Below, in pieces: positions 19,364-27,951 of a stretch of DNA of 64,000 nucleotides (position 1 is its first letter; every line of letters begins with the position of its first letter). The stretch is taken from contig NZ_PJIZ01000033.1 in assembly GCF_021596505.1 (NCBI RefSeq), positions 1 through 64,000 on the forward strand, given 5' to 3'. Position numbers and translations under genes: made by a program. The notes under the pieces were generated by a model. That model saw only the letters and a list, made by a program, of their open reading frames with translations. It did no database searches and was not told the DNA's origin. Source of the stretch: Nostoc sp. CMAA1605 (GTDB lineage: Bacteria; Cyanobacteriota; Cyanobacteriia; Cyanobacteriales; Nostocaceae).

Positions 19364-20704
19364 CTAAATACTCACACTATTACTAATGCAGGTCTTGATT
19401 AATTCTTCCACTCCCGCCACAGGAAGAATTTTGGTATTTAATTTCTGTTCTACTTCTGCCACAGTCATGTCATCTAAAAATAACAATTCTCCATGTTTAA
19501 GCATGACATTAGGTAGCAAAATTCCGTCTCCTAAATCTTGCCCTTGTAATTTTAAAAGTAAGTCATGCCCTGTAATTAAGCCAGTTACACTAATGCTTTG
19601 CCCCCAATAATCACTAGATAGAGCCTGCATATTGACATCTAAACCTACAACACTATTCAAACTTTGTAGGATTGGTTTAAAGGCTTTTTCTACCGCATTA
19701 CCAACCACCCAAGTTAGTTTTCTTTGAGGTGAAATTTTAGCTGGTAATAATTCTGCTGCTGCCATTTCAAATTGCTTAATAAATAAGCGAATTGAACCCA
19801 CACCGTTATCGATTTGGGGATACTCTTCATAATCTGATTCACTGGGTAATTCTGCCCCAGCAATCAAAAACCATTCATCAGCTAACCAAGCAACATTAGA
19901 ACCAAATTTTTGGCGAAATTCTCTAGTGAGTGATTGCACTTGGGCAATTACTTCTTGAGCTTTTTCTGGAGTTACAGAAATGAGTTCGTCTTCTTGGGGA
20001 CGGAATCTCGTCAAACCTACGGGTACGACTGCCACCGATGCCACAGTAGGCACTTCACCAGTATAAAATGACGCTAAATCCCGGAGGGTTTGTTCCAGGT
20101 GTTGACCATCATTTATTCCTGGACAGACGACAACTTGAGCATGAATTTGCAACCGTCTTTTTTGAAACCAGCGCAATTGTTGTAAAATTTGTCCTGCACG
20201 CTGATTTTTCAACAGCCGAATTCTGATGTCTGGTTCTGTAGCATGGACGGAAACATACAAAGGAGACAACCGCATCTGCTCGATCCTTTGCCATTCCCTT
20301 TCCGGTAAGTTGGTGAGGGTTAAATAAGAACCATACAAAAAGCTTAAACGATAATCATCGTCTTTAAAGTATAAGCTAGAACGTTTTCCTGGCGGTTGTT
20401 GGTCGATAAAACAAAATGGACAACGGTTATTGCACTGAATTAATCCATCAAACAGCGCAGTTTCAAACTCTAGTCCCAGGTCTTCGTCGTAATCTTTTTC
20501 GATTTCAATATAATGGGTTTTACCAGACGCATCTAAAACTTCTAATTCTAAAAATTCATCTGCACAGAGAAATTTATAATCAATTAAATCACGGGGTTGA
20601 GTACCATTGATAGCCGCGATCGCATCCCCCACCTCAAAGCCAATTTCGGCTGCGATGGAATCTGGTAATACCTTAGTAATTTTAGCTGGACGAATAGTGG
20701 TCAT
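19364..20704 (-). CDS. PDZ-radical SAM-DUF512 protein (TIGR03279-like)
   Basis: A 446-residue protein of the cyanobacterial TIGR03279-like family. The N-terminus is a PDZ-like domain (about 5-60, VLPDSIAAEIGFEVGDAI). The iron-sulfur cysteines follow as CNNRCPFC (Cys 91, 95, 98). The radical SAM-like core includes SFLYGSYLTLTNL and YVSVHATEPDIR. The C-terminal half is DUF512 (VASVAVVPVGLTRFR, ELPSESDYEEYPQ, WVVGNAVEKAF). The reaction is unknown. The ATG at 20704 begins directly with the PDZ segment. It is followed about 90 bases later on the same strand by the GHL10-like gene. Confidence 0.9.
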   Translation of the reverse strand: MTTIRPAKITKVLPDSIAAEIGFEVGDAIAAINGTQPRDLIDYKFLCADEFLELEVLDASGKTHYIEIEKDYDEDLGLEFETALFDGLIQCNNRCPFCFIDQQPPGKRSSLYFKDDDYRLSFLYGSYLTLTNLPEREWQRIEQMRLSPLYVSVHATEPDIRIRLLKNQRAGQILQQLRWFQKRRLQIHAQVVVCPGINDGQHLEQTLRDLASFYTGEVPTVASVAVVPVGLTRFRPQEDELISVTPEKAQEVIAQVQSLTREFRQKFGSNVAWLADEWFLIAGAELPSESDYEEYPQIDNGVGSIRLFIKQFEMAAAELLPAKISPQRKLTWVVGNAVEKAFKPILQSLNSVVGLDVNMQALSSDYWGQSISVTGLITGHDLLLKLQGQDLGDGILLPNVMLKHGELLFLDDMTVAEVEQKLNTKILPVAGVEELIKTCISNSVSI

Positions 20705-20708
20705 ATTT

Positions 20709-20756
20709 TATGAGTCAACAGTCAACAGTCAATAGTCCATAGTCAACAGTCTGTAG
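20709..20756. repeat. AGTCAACA-type heptamer repeats
   Basis: About six degenerate AGTCAAC/AGTCAAT/AGTCCAT units immediately upstream of the PDZ-radical SAM gene, in its expected promoter/leader region. Confidence 0.8.
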
Positions 20757-20913
20757 TCTTAATCACAGGTGACTACTGTAGATACGTGATTAATCGCATC
20801 TGTATTTGACTATTTACTTCTTACTGATTATTAATTTACAGTTTTTTAACTTTGAGAAAAAATTTTGGAATCAGAGTTTAATACTTCGTTGCTTTATGCT
20901 TTAAAAAAATGAG

Positions 20914-20976
20914 TAGGGTACGTCAGTATGAATCATCTCTGGGGATAGATAGGCTCTTTTACACTGACGTACCCTA
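20914..20976. repeat. Perfect 14-bp inverted repeat around a 35-base loop
   Basis: TAGGGTACGTCAGT (20914-20927) and ACTGACGTACCCTA (20963-20976) are exact reverse complements. The element lies in a 308-base gap downstream of the Rpn-family gene. It could be a terminator-like hairpin or a small MITE-like palindrome. Nothing else is recognised in the gap apart from heptamer repeats. Confidence 0.7.
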
Positions 20977-21012
20977 AATAGGGAATATTTTCTGAAATGA
21001 AAGTCTCTCAGC

Positions 21013-21888
21013 TTAACTAGTGCGCTCCTGCAACCAAGCCTGTAAGTCAGCCACACTAGTAAAATCCAGCCATGCTTCACCCAATTGTGCCAAAACAGGT
21101 AATGGTAAACCTGCAATCAACGCAATTGTTTGTTGAGGAAGTTCACCAAATCGCTTTGTTAACTGCCGGTTGATAATATTAGCAGTTGTTTCTCGCACTT
21201 CTTCTCGTCCCTCTTCTCGTCCTTCCTCTAGTCCTTCTTCCTTGATTTCTCGATAAACTCGTGTTTCTTTCAGTGTGATGTCTAACATTGACTCCACCTC
21301 CCTTCGACTTAGTTGCTCAAACCGATAAGCGATGATCGTGGTAATTATTTCAATTATCGCATTGCTGACTGGCGCAGAAGTTTCTTGACGACTTCTAGTC
21401 AATAAATACCGCGCTTGTGATGGGGCTTGTTCTGGGTCTAATGTGGTTAATACCATCACCGCTACCCACAAAGGTAAAGAACGGATATCTCCCAACTCAT
21501 CTAAATATATGCGATGTACTTGGTCGCCGTTGAGTAATGTGCGATGGGGACGAGTATCACTTTGTTCAATACTACGGGAAGGATAAATAATTACGGCTTG
21601 CCAATCACTAAATCGGTCACGGTTGCGGTAGAAATAGAGTGAAGATTCGGCAAATACCCTTTCATAAAGTTTTTCGTCTTTTTGGAATTGGACTTCACAA
21701 AAATAAACAGTCCCTGGATTTTGATTTTCTGGCGGTAAAAATACCCCATCAATTTCAAACTTGGGTTCTTTAACGGCTACCGAGTCAAATTTATATTTGT
21801 CTGCATTTTCCGGCGGATCTGTCAATAGTTCAAATAATAAAGTTGGGGATTGTTGAAATAATTTGTAGAAAATCGAATCTCGACGCAT
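21013..21888 (-). CDS. Rpn-family recombination-promoting nuclease / PD-(D/E)XK protein
   Basis: A 291-residue member of the Rpn/PDDEXK family with a DUF2887-like domain, widespread in many copies in cyanobacteria and related to RpnA-E, DNA endonucleases that promote RecA-independent recombination. The N-terminus MRRDSIFYKLFQQSP is typical. The catalytic site reads Asp47 (EIDGVF), Glu65 and Gln67 (CEVQFQ), that is D-(E)xQ rather than ExK, as is usual here. A charged repeat EGLEEGREEGREEV (about 217-230) links to a helical C-terminal domain. It is a single gene with no operon partner; likely a mobile, selfish-type gene. Confidence 0.88.
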   Translation of the reverse strand: MRRDSIFYKLFQQSPTLLFELLTDPPENADKYKFDSVAVKEPKFEIDGVFLPPENQNPGTVYFCEVQFQKDEKLYERVFAESSLYFYRNRDRFSDWQAVIIYPSRSIEQSDTRPHRTLLNGDQVHRIYLDELGDIRSLPLWVAVMVLTTLDPEQAPSQARYLLTRSRQETSAPVSNAIIEIITTIIAYRFEQLSRREVESMLDITLKETRVYREIKEEGLEEGREEGREEVRETTANIINRQLTKRFGELPQQTIALIAGLPLPVLAQLGEAWLDFTSVADLQAWLQERTS

Positions 21889-22027
21889 GAATAATTGCCG
21901 TTGAGGATATCTCGAATGATTGGTAGGCGTAGACTATCTTCAGCATCGCCTACTTTGATCATCCCAGGCAATTGCCTCAATTTGAGCGAAATTTTATAGA
22001 TATCGCTCAATTGTCAAATATGTACAA

Positions 22028-22990
22028 TCAGCTATTTTGCAAAAATCCGGCACTAATTGCGCTTAAAATCACTACACCAAATATTAAGCGATACCAAATG
22101 AATACCCAAGTGCTTTGAGTTTTGAGGAAGCGCAGTAAACCCGCGATCGCCAGATAAGAAAAAATGGCTGCCGAAATTACCCCAGCAACTAGAGGAATAA
22201 TCTCTCCACTCCCTAAGCTAGTATCTAAAACATCTTTTAATGAGACTAGCCCTGCTAAGGTAATGGCAGGAATTCCTAGCAAAAAGGAAAATCTAGCGGC
22301 AGTTTCCCGTTGTAAGCCCATAAATAACCCCCCAGTGAGGGTAGAACCAGAACGTGATACCCCAGGAACTAAAGCCAAGGCTTGGGCTAAACCCATGAGT
22401 AAGCCATCTTGCATCGTCAAGTGTTCAAAATCTCGCTGACGTTGACCGAGTTTTTCTGCCACACCTAATAGTATTGACATGAAAATTGAAGCAATGGCGA
22501 TCGCACCTAAACTTCTAATGGGAGAATTATCATAATCGGGGATAAATCGTTTAATTAATAGTCCCAATAAAACTATCGGTAAAGTCCCCAAAATAATGCC
22601 CAACAATAGGCGGAAATCATAATCATGGTAATCTTTCAAGGCGATCGCTCTAATTGCTCCCTTGAAAATTCTGAATAAATCCCCCCAAAAATACCACAAA
22701 ACTGCAAATATACTACCTAGTTGAATGACAGCAGTAAAGGCTACCCCAGGATCACCCCAACCCAAAACTACGGGTACTACCTTTAAATGGGCGGTGCTAC
22801 TAATGGGTAAAAACTCCGTCATTCCTTGCACAAATCCTAAAACAATGGCTTGCCAAATATTCATTGCTTTTACCCCAACTGTTCCCCCACTCCCTGGAGT
22901 GCTAAGAACTTGCAGGGGAAAAGCCGCCACCGACAAAGCCGTAGAAACTGCACCAAGCAGCACCAAATACCGACGTTTCAATAAAGTCAT
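22028..22990 (-). CDS. uppP: Undecaprenyl-diphosphatase UppP/BacA
   Basis: Integral membrane phosphatase that converts undecaprenyl diphosphate to the monophosphate lipid carrier for peptidoglycan and polysaccharide synthesis; overproduction gives bacitracin resistance in related proteins. The two signature motifs are present: GMTEFLPISSTAHL and PGVSRSGSTLTGG. Several hydrophobic helices span the rest. The ATG at 22990 (MTLLKRRYLVLLG) is preferred because AGGTAG lies just upstream; the frame is open to 23098 but that extension looks non-coding. The N-terminus carries an extra hydrophobic segment of about 35 residues before the conserved IWQAIVLGFVQG, making it about 320 residues, slightly longer than the typical 270-290. 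Confidence 0.92.
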   Translation of the reverse strand: MTLLKRRYLVLLGAVSTALSVAAFPLQVLSTPGSGGTVGVKAMNIWQAIVLGFVQGMTEFLPISSTAHLKVVPVVLGWGDPGVAFTAVIQLGSIFAVLWYFWGDLFRIFKGAIRAIALKDYHDYDFRLLLGIILGTLPIVLLGLLIKRFIPDYDNSPIRSLGAIAIASIFMSILLGVAEKLGQRQRDFEHLTMQDGLLMGLAQALALVPGVSRSGSTLTGGLFMGLQRETAARFSFLLGIPAITLAGLVSLKDVLDTSLGSGEIIPLVAGVISAAIFSYLAIAGLLRFLKTQSTWVFIWYRLIFGVVILSAISAGFLQNS

Positions 22991-23296
22991 GAGTCTACCT
23001 GCGATCGCTGTGATTACATAATTAAACAAACAGGTGTCTAAATAACTTGGCAGGAAAATCGCTCCACAAAGCATCTCATGTTCTAGTGAGACGTGCAATA
23101 GATGAGAAATGAGGCAGGGGGCAGGGAGAAATGGGGAAATTTTTCTCCCTGCCCCCTTGCCCCCTTGCCCCCTGCACCAATTCCTCCCCCATGCCCAATT
23201 TCACGCAAAATAGTAGTAATATATAAATGCCCCAGGGGGGGATTTTGCTGTGTGTTATCTTGGGTAATATAAAGTTTAGTAACAATTATTAAAATT

Positions 23297-24076
23297 TTGA
23301 TTAATAATACTTTGTCCTCCTATACTCCTTCTACCACCGCTATTGCTACGGAATTGACCCCCAGGGAGACAGAACCAAGGGATATTAGGGCATTAGAATC
23401 TACTCTCAAAGCTTCTGCTTCTCTTCCTCTATTTGTAACTGCACAAAAAACTTGGTTAGTGTTTGCTGCGGCTGTGTTTTTAGTGTCAGTACCAGTATTT
23501 ATTGAAGCACCTCTGGTGCGATCGCTCCCTAGTGTCAGTTTAGCCATCACAGGCTTTTGGGTATGGCTGAGTTTTAGGTTAATGTCACGCCCACAAACTT
23601 ATCTGTGGGGAGATTTACTTTTAGGCTTTAGCTGGAGTTGGTTAGCTGGTTCAATTTACTGGGGGTGGCTGCGTTTTGAACCCCTATGGCATTTACCAGT
23701 AGAATCTATTGGCTTACCCTTCGCTTGTTGGTGTTTAGCGCGTAATTGGGGCAAAGTTGGTAACTGGTTTTATTTAGGTTCTTTATTCGGTACAGTCTTA
23801 ACAGATATTTACTTTTATTTAGTAAAGTTAATACCCTATTGGCGGCAAATTATGGAAGTAGAACCCAACCAAATTGCTGCGATTTTACAAGCCGCCGTTA
23901 AACAAGTACAAACTCCCTTGGGTGTAGCTTCAGCCATCATTTTAGCAACTGTTTTGCTAGTTGCAGGTATCCTACCACTCAGCAAAAAACAGCACCATTG
24001 GTATGCTTTTGGCGGTGCCGTTTTAAGTACAATTTTGGTAGATAGTCTATTTCTAGTAGCAGCCTTGGCAGCTTAA
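23297..24076 (+). CDS. DUF3120 membrane protein
   Basis: A 259-residue integral membrane protein of the cyanobacterial DUF3120 family, function unknown. After a hydrophilic N-terminus of about 45 residues there are six or so hydrophobic helices, for example WLVFAAAVFLVSVPVFI, VSLAITGFWVWLSF, DLLLGFSWSWLAGSIYWGW and IILATVLLVAGILPL. The conserved region is rich in Trp (YWGWLRFEPLWHLP). The start is a TTG at 23297, the first in-frame start; a TTG a few codons later (SSYTPS) is also possible. It is divergent from uppP, with a repeat-rich gap between them. Confidence 0.8.
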   Translation: MINNTLSSYTPSTTAIATELTPRETEPRDIRALESTLKASASLPLFVTAQKTWLVFAAAVFLVSVPVFIEAPLVRSLPSVSLAITGFWVWLSFRLMSRPQTYLWGDLLLGFSWSWLAGSIYWGWLRFEPLWHLPVESIGLPFACWCLARNWGKVGNWFYLGSLFGTVLTDIYFYLVKLIPYWRQIMEVEPNQIAAILQAAVKQVQTPLGVASAIILATVLLVAGILPLSKKQHHWYAFGGAVLSTILVDSLFLVAALAA

Positions 24077-24169
24077 AATACTTGTCACTTATTAATCCTA
24101 GTTGACTAAAAACTAAGTAGAACGGTGTAGATAATTCAAGGTTTGTAGTAAGGACTACCCTTCTCCTTC

Positions 24170-24240
24170 CCTGCGGGACGCTACGCGAACGGAGACGCTA
24201 ACGCGAACGGGAACGCTCCGCGAACAGTCCTTATTAGAGG
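24170..24240. repeat. GACGCTACGCGAACGG-type palindromic repeat
   Basis: GC-rich segment with GACGCTACGCG, GAGACGCTAACGCG and GAACGCTCCGCGAAC, complementary in sense to the GCGTAGCGTCTC repeats near 1.8 and 4.25 kb. It is flanked by AAGGACTA/AGGACTAAAGTCCT, which is itself palindromic. It fills much of the 328-base gap between the DUF3120 gene and the next secreted-protein gene; nothing else is seen there. Confidence 0.75.
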
Positions 24241-24363
24241 ACTAAAGTCCTCGCTAGGAACTAGATTCCAATCTTTTTACATTACTTCATATAGTTTGGT
24301 TTTTTCCAGTCGTTCTACTTAATTGCATAAAAACCTGTCATCAAACCTAAACAGAAATAGATA

Positions 24364-24396
24364 GAAGACTGTTAGTTAATTTTTAGTCTTCAGGAG
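24364..24396 (+). promoter_or_regulatory. Leader hairpin ending at a strong ribosome binding site
   Basis: GAAGACT (24364-24370) and AGTCTTC (24385-24391) pair perfectly and are followed at once by AGGAG (24392-24396), eight bases before the ATG at 24405. The hairpin could affect access of ribosomes or RNA stability. The AGGAG also fixes the start of the gene. Confidence 0.55.
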
Positions 24397-24404
24397 TTTG
24401 AAAA

Positions 24405-24788
24405 ATGACATTTAGCACTAATTTTGCCAGATTTGTCGCTGTATTTGCGGTTTTATCGCCGATGTTCACTTTCAATACAGCTAACGCTCAAACTAGCTAT
24501 CCAATGACTTGCCGTGGTGGCGGTACACTATCCATACAAAACGATGGTGGAAATGGTGTACGGATTAATTTTCAAGCAGGACGAGGAGCAGCACCACAAG
24601 GCTTATCTCCTGGAGAGTGTACATGGTCAGACCGAGCTTTACGATCTGGTGAACCCACAACCATTTGCGATCGCGCCTCTAGTGCTGCTCAATACGTTTC
24701 TCGGTTAGTTCAGTCTAACGAATACTCAATTTTTCAAGTTTACAACGATGGTCGGGGCTGTATGCGAGTTACCAGAGTCGGCCCTTAA
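24405..24788 (+). CDS. Small secreted protein, four cysteines
   Basis: A 127-residue exported protein of unknown family. The signal peptide spans about residues 1-28 (FARFVAVFAVLSPMF, cleavage after ANA). The mature part of about 99 residues has four cysteines (36, 72, 88, 119) able to form two disulfides, and glycine-rich turns. Its layout (Cys-Gly-Gly-Gly-x-L-S-I, GECTWSDR, ICDRAS, GRGCMRV) recalls small cyanobacterial periplasmic proteins of unknown function. Single gene with its own strong ribosome binding site and a terminator after it. Confidence 0.75.
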   Translation: MTFSTNFARFVAVFAVLSPMFTFNTANAQTSYPMTCRGGGTLSIQNDGGNGVRINFQAGRGAAPQGLSPGECTWSDRALRSGEPTTICDRASSAAQYVSRLVQSNEYSIFQVYNDGRGCMRVTRVGP

Positions 24789-24830
24789 TACCAATTTTGG
24801 ATTAAAAGCCCACATTCATCACCAGTTATC

Positions 24831-24861
24831 ACCCCATTTTCTTGACGCAAGTGGGGTTTTA
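24831..24861 (+). terminator. Rho-independent terminator
   Basis: CCCCATTTT and AAGTGGGG pair (one mismatch) around a short loop, followed by TTTTAT. It lies 43 bases after the stop of the small secreted-protein gene. Confidence 0.6.
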
Positions 24862-25166
24862 TAGCCGTAGCTAGATCAATGAAGGAATGAATTTTCATCG
24901 CGAAGTAAGTAGCAGCAAAGATTGTGGCCATTAATAAGCTGTATATTAGTTTCTGATGGCTGCTGTGTGTTGATTAAGCCATCAGCTTTTGGTTAACAGT
25001 CGATAGTGAGATAGCGCGTTCCTGTCGCCCTGCACCGGAAAGTAACTATCTAACCCGTAAGGGTCAAAAGTCAGTAGTCACAAGCTGATCATGATGTACT
25101 AGAGATTGTTGCCAGCTGTTAGCTTAACGCTGTTATTTCAGTTTGATGGAAAGAGGTAAAAAAATC
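24862..25166 (+). other. psbU upstream region
   Basis: About 305 bases with no ORF. It contains a near-palindromic TTGATTAAGCCATCAG stretch and heptamer-like AGTCAGTAGTCACA. The psbU promoter should lie here. AGAGGT followed by an A-run sits at the correct distance from the GTG at 25167. Confidence 0.4.
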
Positions 25167-25594
25167 GTGAAAGGATTGGTGCGTTTATTAACAGTATTTA
25201 GTTTGTTGCTTGGCTGCTGGGGATGGTTGGGTACAACTCAAATTGCCCAAGCTGCCAATTTACAAAGTTTTGTTATGCCTCAAGTCCCAGTTTTAGCAGT
25301 TGAACTGCGGAATCGAGCCGATCAAAAACTAGCAACAGATTTTGGTAAAAAATTGATTTGAACAATACCAATGTCAGAGCTTTTCAAACCTATCCAGGTT
25401 TATACCCCACTTTGGCCAAAGCAATCATTAAAAATGCCCCCTACTCTAAAGTAGAGGACATATTGGATTTACCTGGATTAAGCGATCGCCAGAAAGAACT
25501 GCTGCAAGCCAATTTAGATAACTTCACTGTGACAGAACTAGATTCTGTTTTCAACGAAGGCGACGATCGCTTTAACAACGGTATCTACAGATAA
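25167..25594 (+). pseudogene. psbU: PsbU, photosystem II 12 kDa extrinsic protein, frameshifted
   Basis: PsbU binds the lumenal face of photosystem II and stabilises the oxygen-evolving manganese cluster. The first frame gives a thylakoid-lumen signal peptide (LLTVFSLLLGCWGW, cleavage near AQA-ANL) and the mature start, ending at GKKLI-stop (25361). The rest, [16 protein letters not shown] to [11 protein letters not shown], is in another frame. The A-run at 25347-25352 has six As; seven would give [10 protein letters not shown] and a 142-residue precursor, the usual PsbU length. The start is GTG 25167, with AGAGGT upstream; an ATG at 25146 is also in frame. Causes could be sequencing error, true loss, or slippage on the A-run. 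A TTG overlapping the stop could allow restart, but without the signal peptide. Confidence 0.9.
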
Positions 25595-25617
25595 TTTTTC
25601 ATGTAGTTACTATCAAG

Positions 25618-25658
25618 AAAACTCACCCACTCTCTGTATCAGGGGGTGGGAGTCTTAT
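25618..25658 (+). terminator. Likely psbU terminator
   Basis: ACTCACCCA and TGGGAGT pair with one bulge, followed by CTTATTAT. It begins 24 bases after the psbU stop. Confidence 0.5.
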
Positions 25659-25674
25659 TATGTAATCAAGGGGT

Positions 25675-25845
25675 ATTCATTGGGCATTGGGCATTGGGCA
25701 TCGGGCATTGGGCATTGGGCATTGATAATCAAGTCTATTTCTTACGATTCCCCATTCCCTATTCCCTATTCCCCATTCCCCATTCCCCATTCCCCATTCC
25801 CCAGTCCCCATTCCCCAGTCCCCAGTCCCCATTCCCCATTCCCTA
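25675..25845. repeat. Heptanucleotide repeats (TTGGGCA; CCCCATT/CCCCAGT)
   Basis: About six TTGGGCA units, a short spacer, then about fourteen C-rich heptamers. The block ends a few bases before the nadB start, leaving no room for a normal ribosome binding site. Confidence 0.92.
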
Positions 25846-25848
25846 ACC

Positions 25849-27507
25849 TTGCAAATAGACATACCTAGCCAATTTGACGTTTTAGTAGTCGGTGCGGGTG
25901 CAGCTGGACTGTATACAGCTTTGTGTCTGCCAGAATCTTTACGTGTCGGCTTGATTACTAAAGAAACAGTTTCTCTCTCTGCTAGTGATTGGGCGCAAGG
26001 TGGTATTGCCGCCGCGATCGCGCCTGATGATTCCCCCAGCCTTCATATTGACGATACACTCAAGGCAGGAGCAGGTTTATGTGATGTCGATGCAGTAGAG
26101 TTTCTCGCTCAACAAGCCCCTAGTTGTATTCAATCGTTAGTCAATTTAGGGGTAGCTTTTGACCGTCACAATCAAAATTTAGCTTTAACTTTAGAAGCAG
26201 CCCACTCTCGTCATCGGGTTCTCCACGCTGCCGATACCACCGGACGAGAAGTGACAACTACCCTCACTGCCCAAGTATTACGTCGTCAAAATATTCTGGT
26301 GATTCAGCAGGCTTTAGCTCTGAGTCTGTGCGTGTCACCAGAAAGCGGTCAATGTCAAGGCATTAGCTTATTTTATCAAGGTGAAGTTCGCCTCATTCAA
26401 GCTAGGGCTGTGGTGTTAGCTACCGGTGGCGGTGGCCAGGTATTTGCCCAAACTACCAACCCAGCCGTCAGTACCGGTGATGGCGTGGCAATTGCTTGGC
26501 GCGCCGGAGCAATTCTGCGTGATTTAGAGTTTGTGCAGTTTCATCCTACAGCTTTGACTAAACCTGGACGCTTTCTGATTAGTGAAGCTGTGCGTGGAGA
26601 AGGCGCGCATTTGATTGACAATGAGGGACGGCGGTTTGCTTTTGATTATCATCCGGCTGGTGAACTTGCACCCAGAGATGTAGTCAGCAGAGCTATTTTT
26701 AGCCACTTGCAACGTACAGCAGTTGATCCTGCTACCGCCCATGTGTGGCTGGATATGCGTCCTATCCCCCCAGAAAAAATTCGCCAACGCTTCCCTAACA
26801 TTATTCAAGTATGTCAGCGTTGGGGAATTGATGTCTTTCATGAACCCATACCCGTCGCCCCAGCCGCCCACTACTGGATGGGTGGAATTGCCACTGATTT
26901 AATGAATCAGACTAATATTCCGGGATTATACGCAGTCGGAGAAACCGCGAGTACGGGTGTTCACGGAGCTAACCGTTTAGCTAGTAATTCTCTTTTAGAG
27001 TGTATTGTTTTTGGCGCGCAGTTAGCACAAATTCAACTTTCTGAGCCAGAAGATTCCCCGTTATCAGTATTACCCACTAGGGAATTGACTCTGGATGTTC
27101 AAGAATGGCACCACCAGCAAACACAACTAGCTACCATCCGAGAAAAATTACCCCGTCTGATGTGGCAAAGTGCCGGTATTTGTCGGGAACAGTCAAGTTT
27201 GGCAAGTGCGATCGCCACTGTAGAATCTTGGCAGCAAGATTTTGCTGCTTTGCCCTTAAGCCAATTCCTCATCGACGTAAAGTCGCAAACAGGAATTAAA
27301 TTTCACTTTCCAGAAGTTGATCAGCAAGTTCGACTGTGGGCTGAAACCCGCAATTTGTTGGATGTTGCCTATCTTATTCTCAAAAGTGCGGCATTTAGGA
27401 CTGAAAGCCGGGGTGGACACTATCGCCTAGACTACCCGCATCCTGATCCCCAATGGCAAACACATACTGTAGTTCATCAGTACCAATGGAATAGATTTCT
27501 ATCATGA
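25849..27507 (+). CDS. nadB: L-aspartate oxidase NadB
   Basis: FAD-dependent enzyme that oxidises L-aspartate to iminoaspartate, the first step of de novo NAD synthesis with NadA. The 552 residues match the family. The Rossmann FAD motif is VVGAGAAGLYTA (about 12-23). Further landmarks are SDWAQGGIAAAI, HRVLHAADTTGREV, ATGGGGQVFAQTTNP, FHPTAL with RFLISEAVRGEGA, and HYWMGGIATDL with GEtAstGVHGANRLASNSLLE. The C-terminal helical domain is complete. The start is a TTG at 25849, right behind C-rich repeats and with no visible Shine-Dalgarno; the first conserved FAD strand begins at about residue 9, so little can be missing. Confidence 0.95.
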   Translation: MQIDIPSQFDVLVVGAGAAGLYTALCLPESLRVGLITKETVSLSASDWAQGGIAAAIAPDDSPSLHIDDTLKAGAGLCDVDAVEFLAQQAPSCIQSLVNLGVAFDRHNQNLALTLEAAHSRHRVLHAADTTGREVTTTLTAQVLRRQNILVIQQALALSLCVSPESGQCQGISLFYQGEVRLIQARAVVLATGGGGQVFAQTTNPAVSTGDGVAIAWRAGAILRDLEFVQFHPTALTKPGRFLISEAVRGEGAHLIDNEGRRFAFDYHPAGELAPRDVVSRAIFSHLQRTAVDPATAHVWLDMRPIPPEKIRQRFPNIIQVCQRWGIDVFHEPIPVAPAAHYWMGGIATDLMNQTNIPGLYAVGETASTGVHGANRLASNSLLECIVFGAQLAQIQLSEPEDSPLSVLPTRELTLDVQEWHHQQTQLATIREKLPRLMWQSAGICREQSSLASAIATVESWQQDFAALPLSQFLIDVKSQTGIKFHFPEVDQQVRLWAETRNLLDVAYLILKSAAFRTESRGGHYRLDYPHPDPQWQTHTVVHQYQWNRFLS

Positions 27508-27643
27508 AATCTTAAATTTTGCTTAAGTATTTTCAAGTAAGTGTTTTCATTGCCTATACTCATTTTCAATGAAGCAAGTATAAATACTAAAACTACTTTA
27601 CGACTAGCTAAACTTCAATACCTAAGTACGTACAGTAGTCATA

Positions 27644-27668
27644 TTTCACAAGCAATTATCTTGTGAAA
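27644..27668. terminator. Hairpin between convergent genes
   Basis: TTTCACAAG and CTTGTGAAA pair perfectly around a 7-base loop, between the convergent ends of nadB and the small secreted-protein gene. The T-run is weak on both sides. Confidence 0.4.
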
Positions 27669-27714
27669 CCACTTTATACACATTTACCCTTCAGTTGGCA
27701 AAATTTAAAACAGA

Positions 27715-27951
27715 CTAACGTGTACCACTACCGTACTCGCTGTCAGGCCCACCATTATTTGGCGGAACAAAGGTTTCTACAGAGACTTTATTGTTTTCTC
27801 CAACGTAGATCGTGGTTCCACCTACAGGATGCTTAGGGTTGTAATTTGGCAAATACTGTAAAGATGCTGTTGCGTCAGCAACCTTTTGTATTACCAAAAA
27901 AGCACTGAGACAAAGCATCACAGCACTGACAATTTGCAATTTTGTAGTCAT
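27715..27951 (-). CDS. Small exported protein of unknown function
   Basis: A 78-residue ORF with a signal peptide (LQIVSAVMLCLSAFLVI, cleavage around ADA) and a short mature part rich in Asn, Pro and Gly (LPNYNPKHPVGGTTIYVGEN; GGPDSEYGSG). The family is not recognised. It stands alone, convergent with nadB, and has a palindrome about 104 bases upstream of its start. A real gene is likely given the clean signal sequence, but there is no homology evidence here. Confidence 0.55.
   Translation of the reverse strand: MTTKLQIVSAVMLCLSAFLVIQKVADATASLQYLPNYNPKHPVGGTTIYVGENNKVSVETFVPPNNGGPDSEYGSGTR

Noticed and set aside
25358-25594. Second half of psbU as an independent gene
   Set aside because: The sequence is the continuation of PsbU in a shifted frame; it would lack the lumen signal peptide.
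25675-25845. Regular repeats resembling a CRISPR array
   Set aside because: Units are 7 bases with no unique spacers of 30-40 bases; they are heptanucleotide tandem repeats, as elsewhere in the window.
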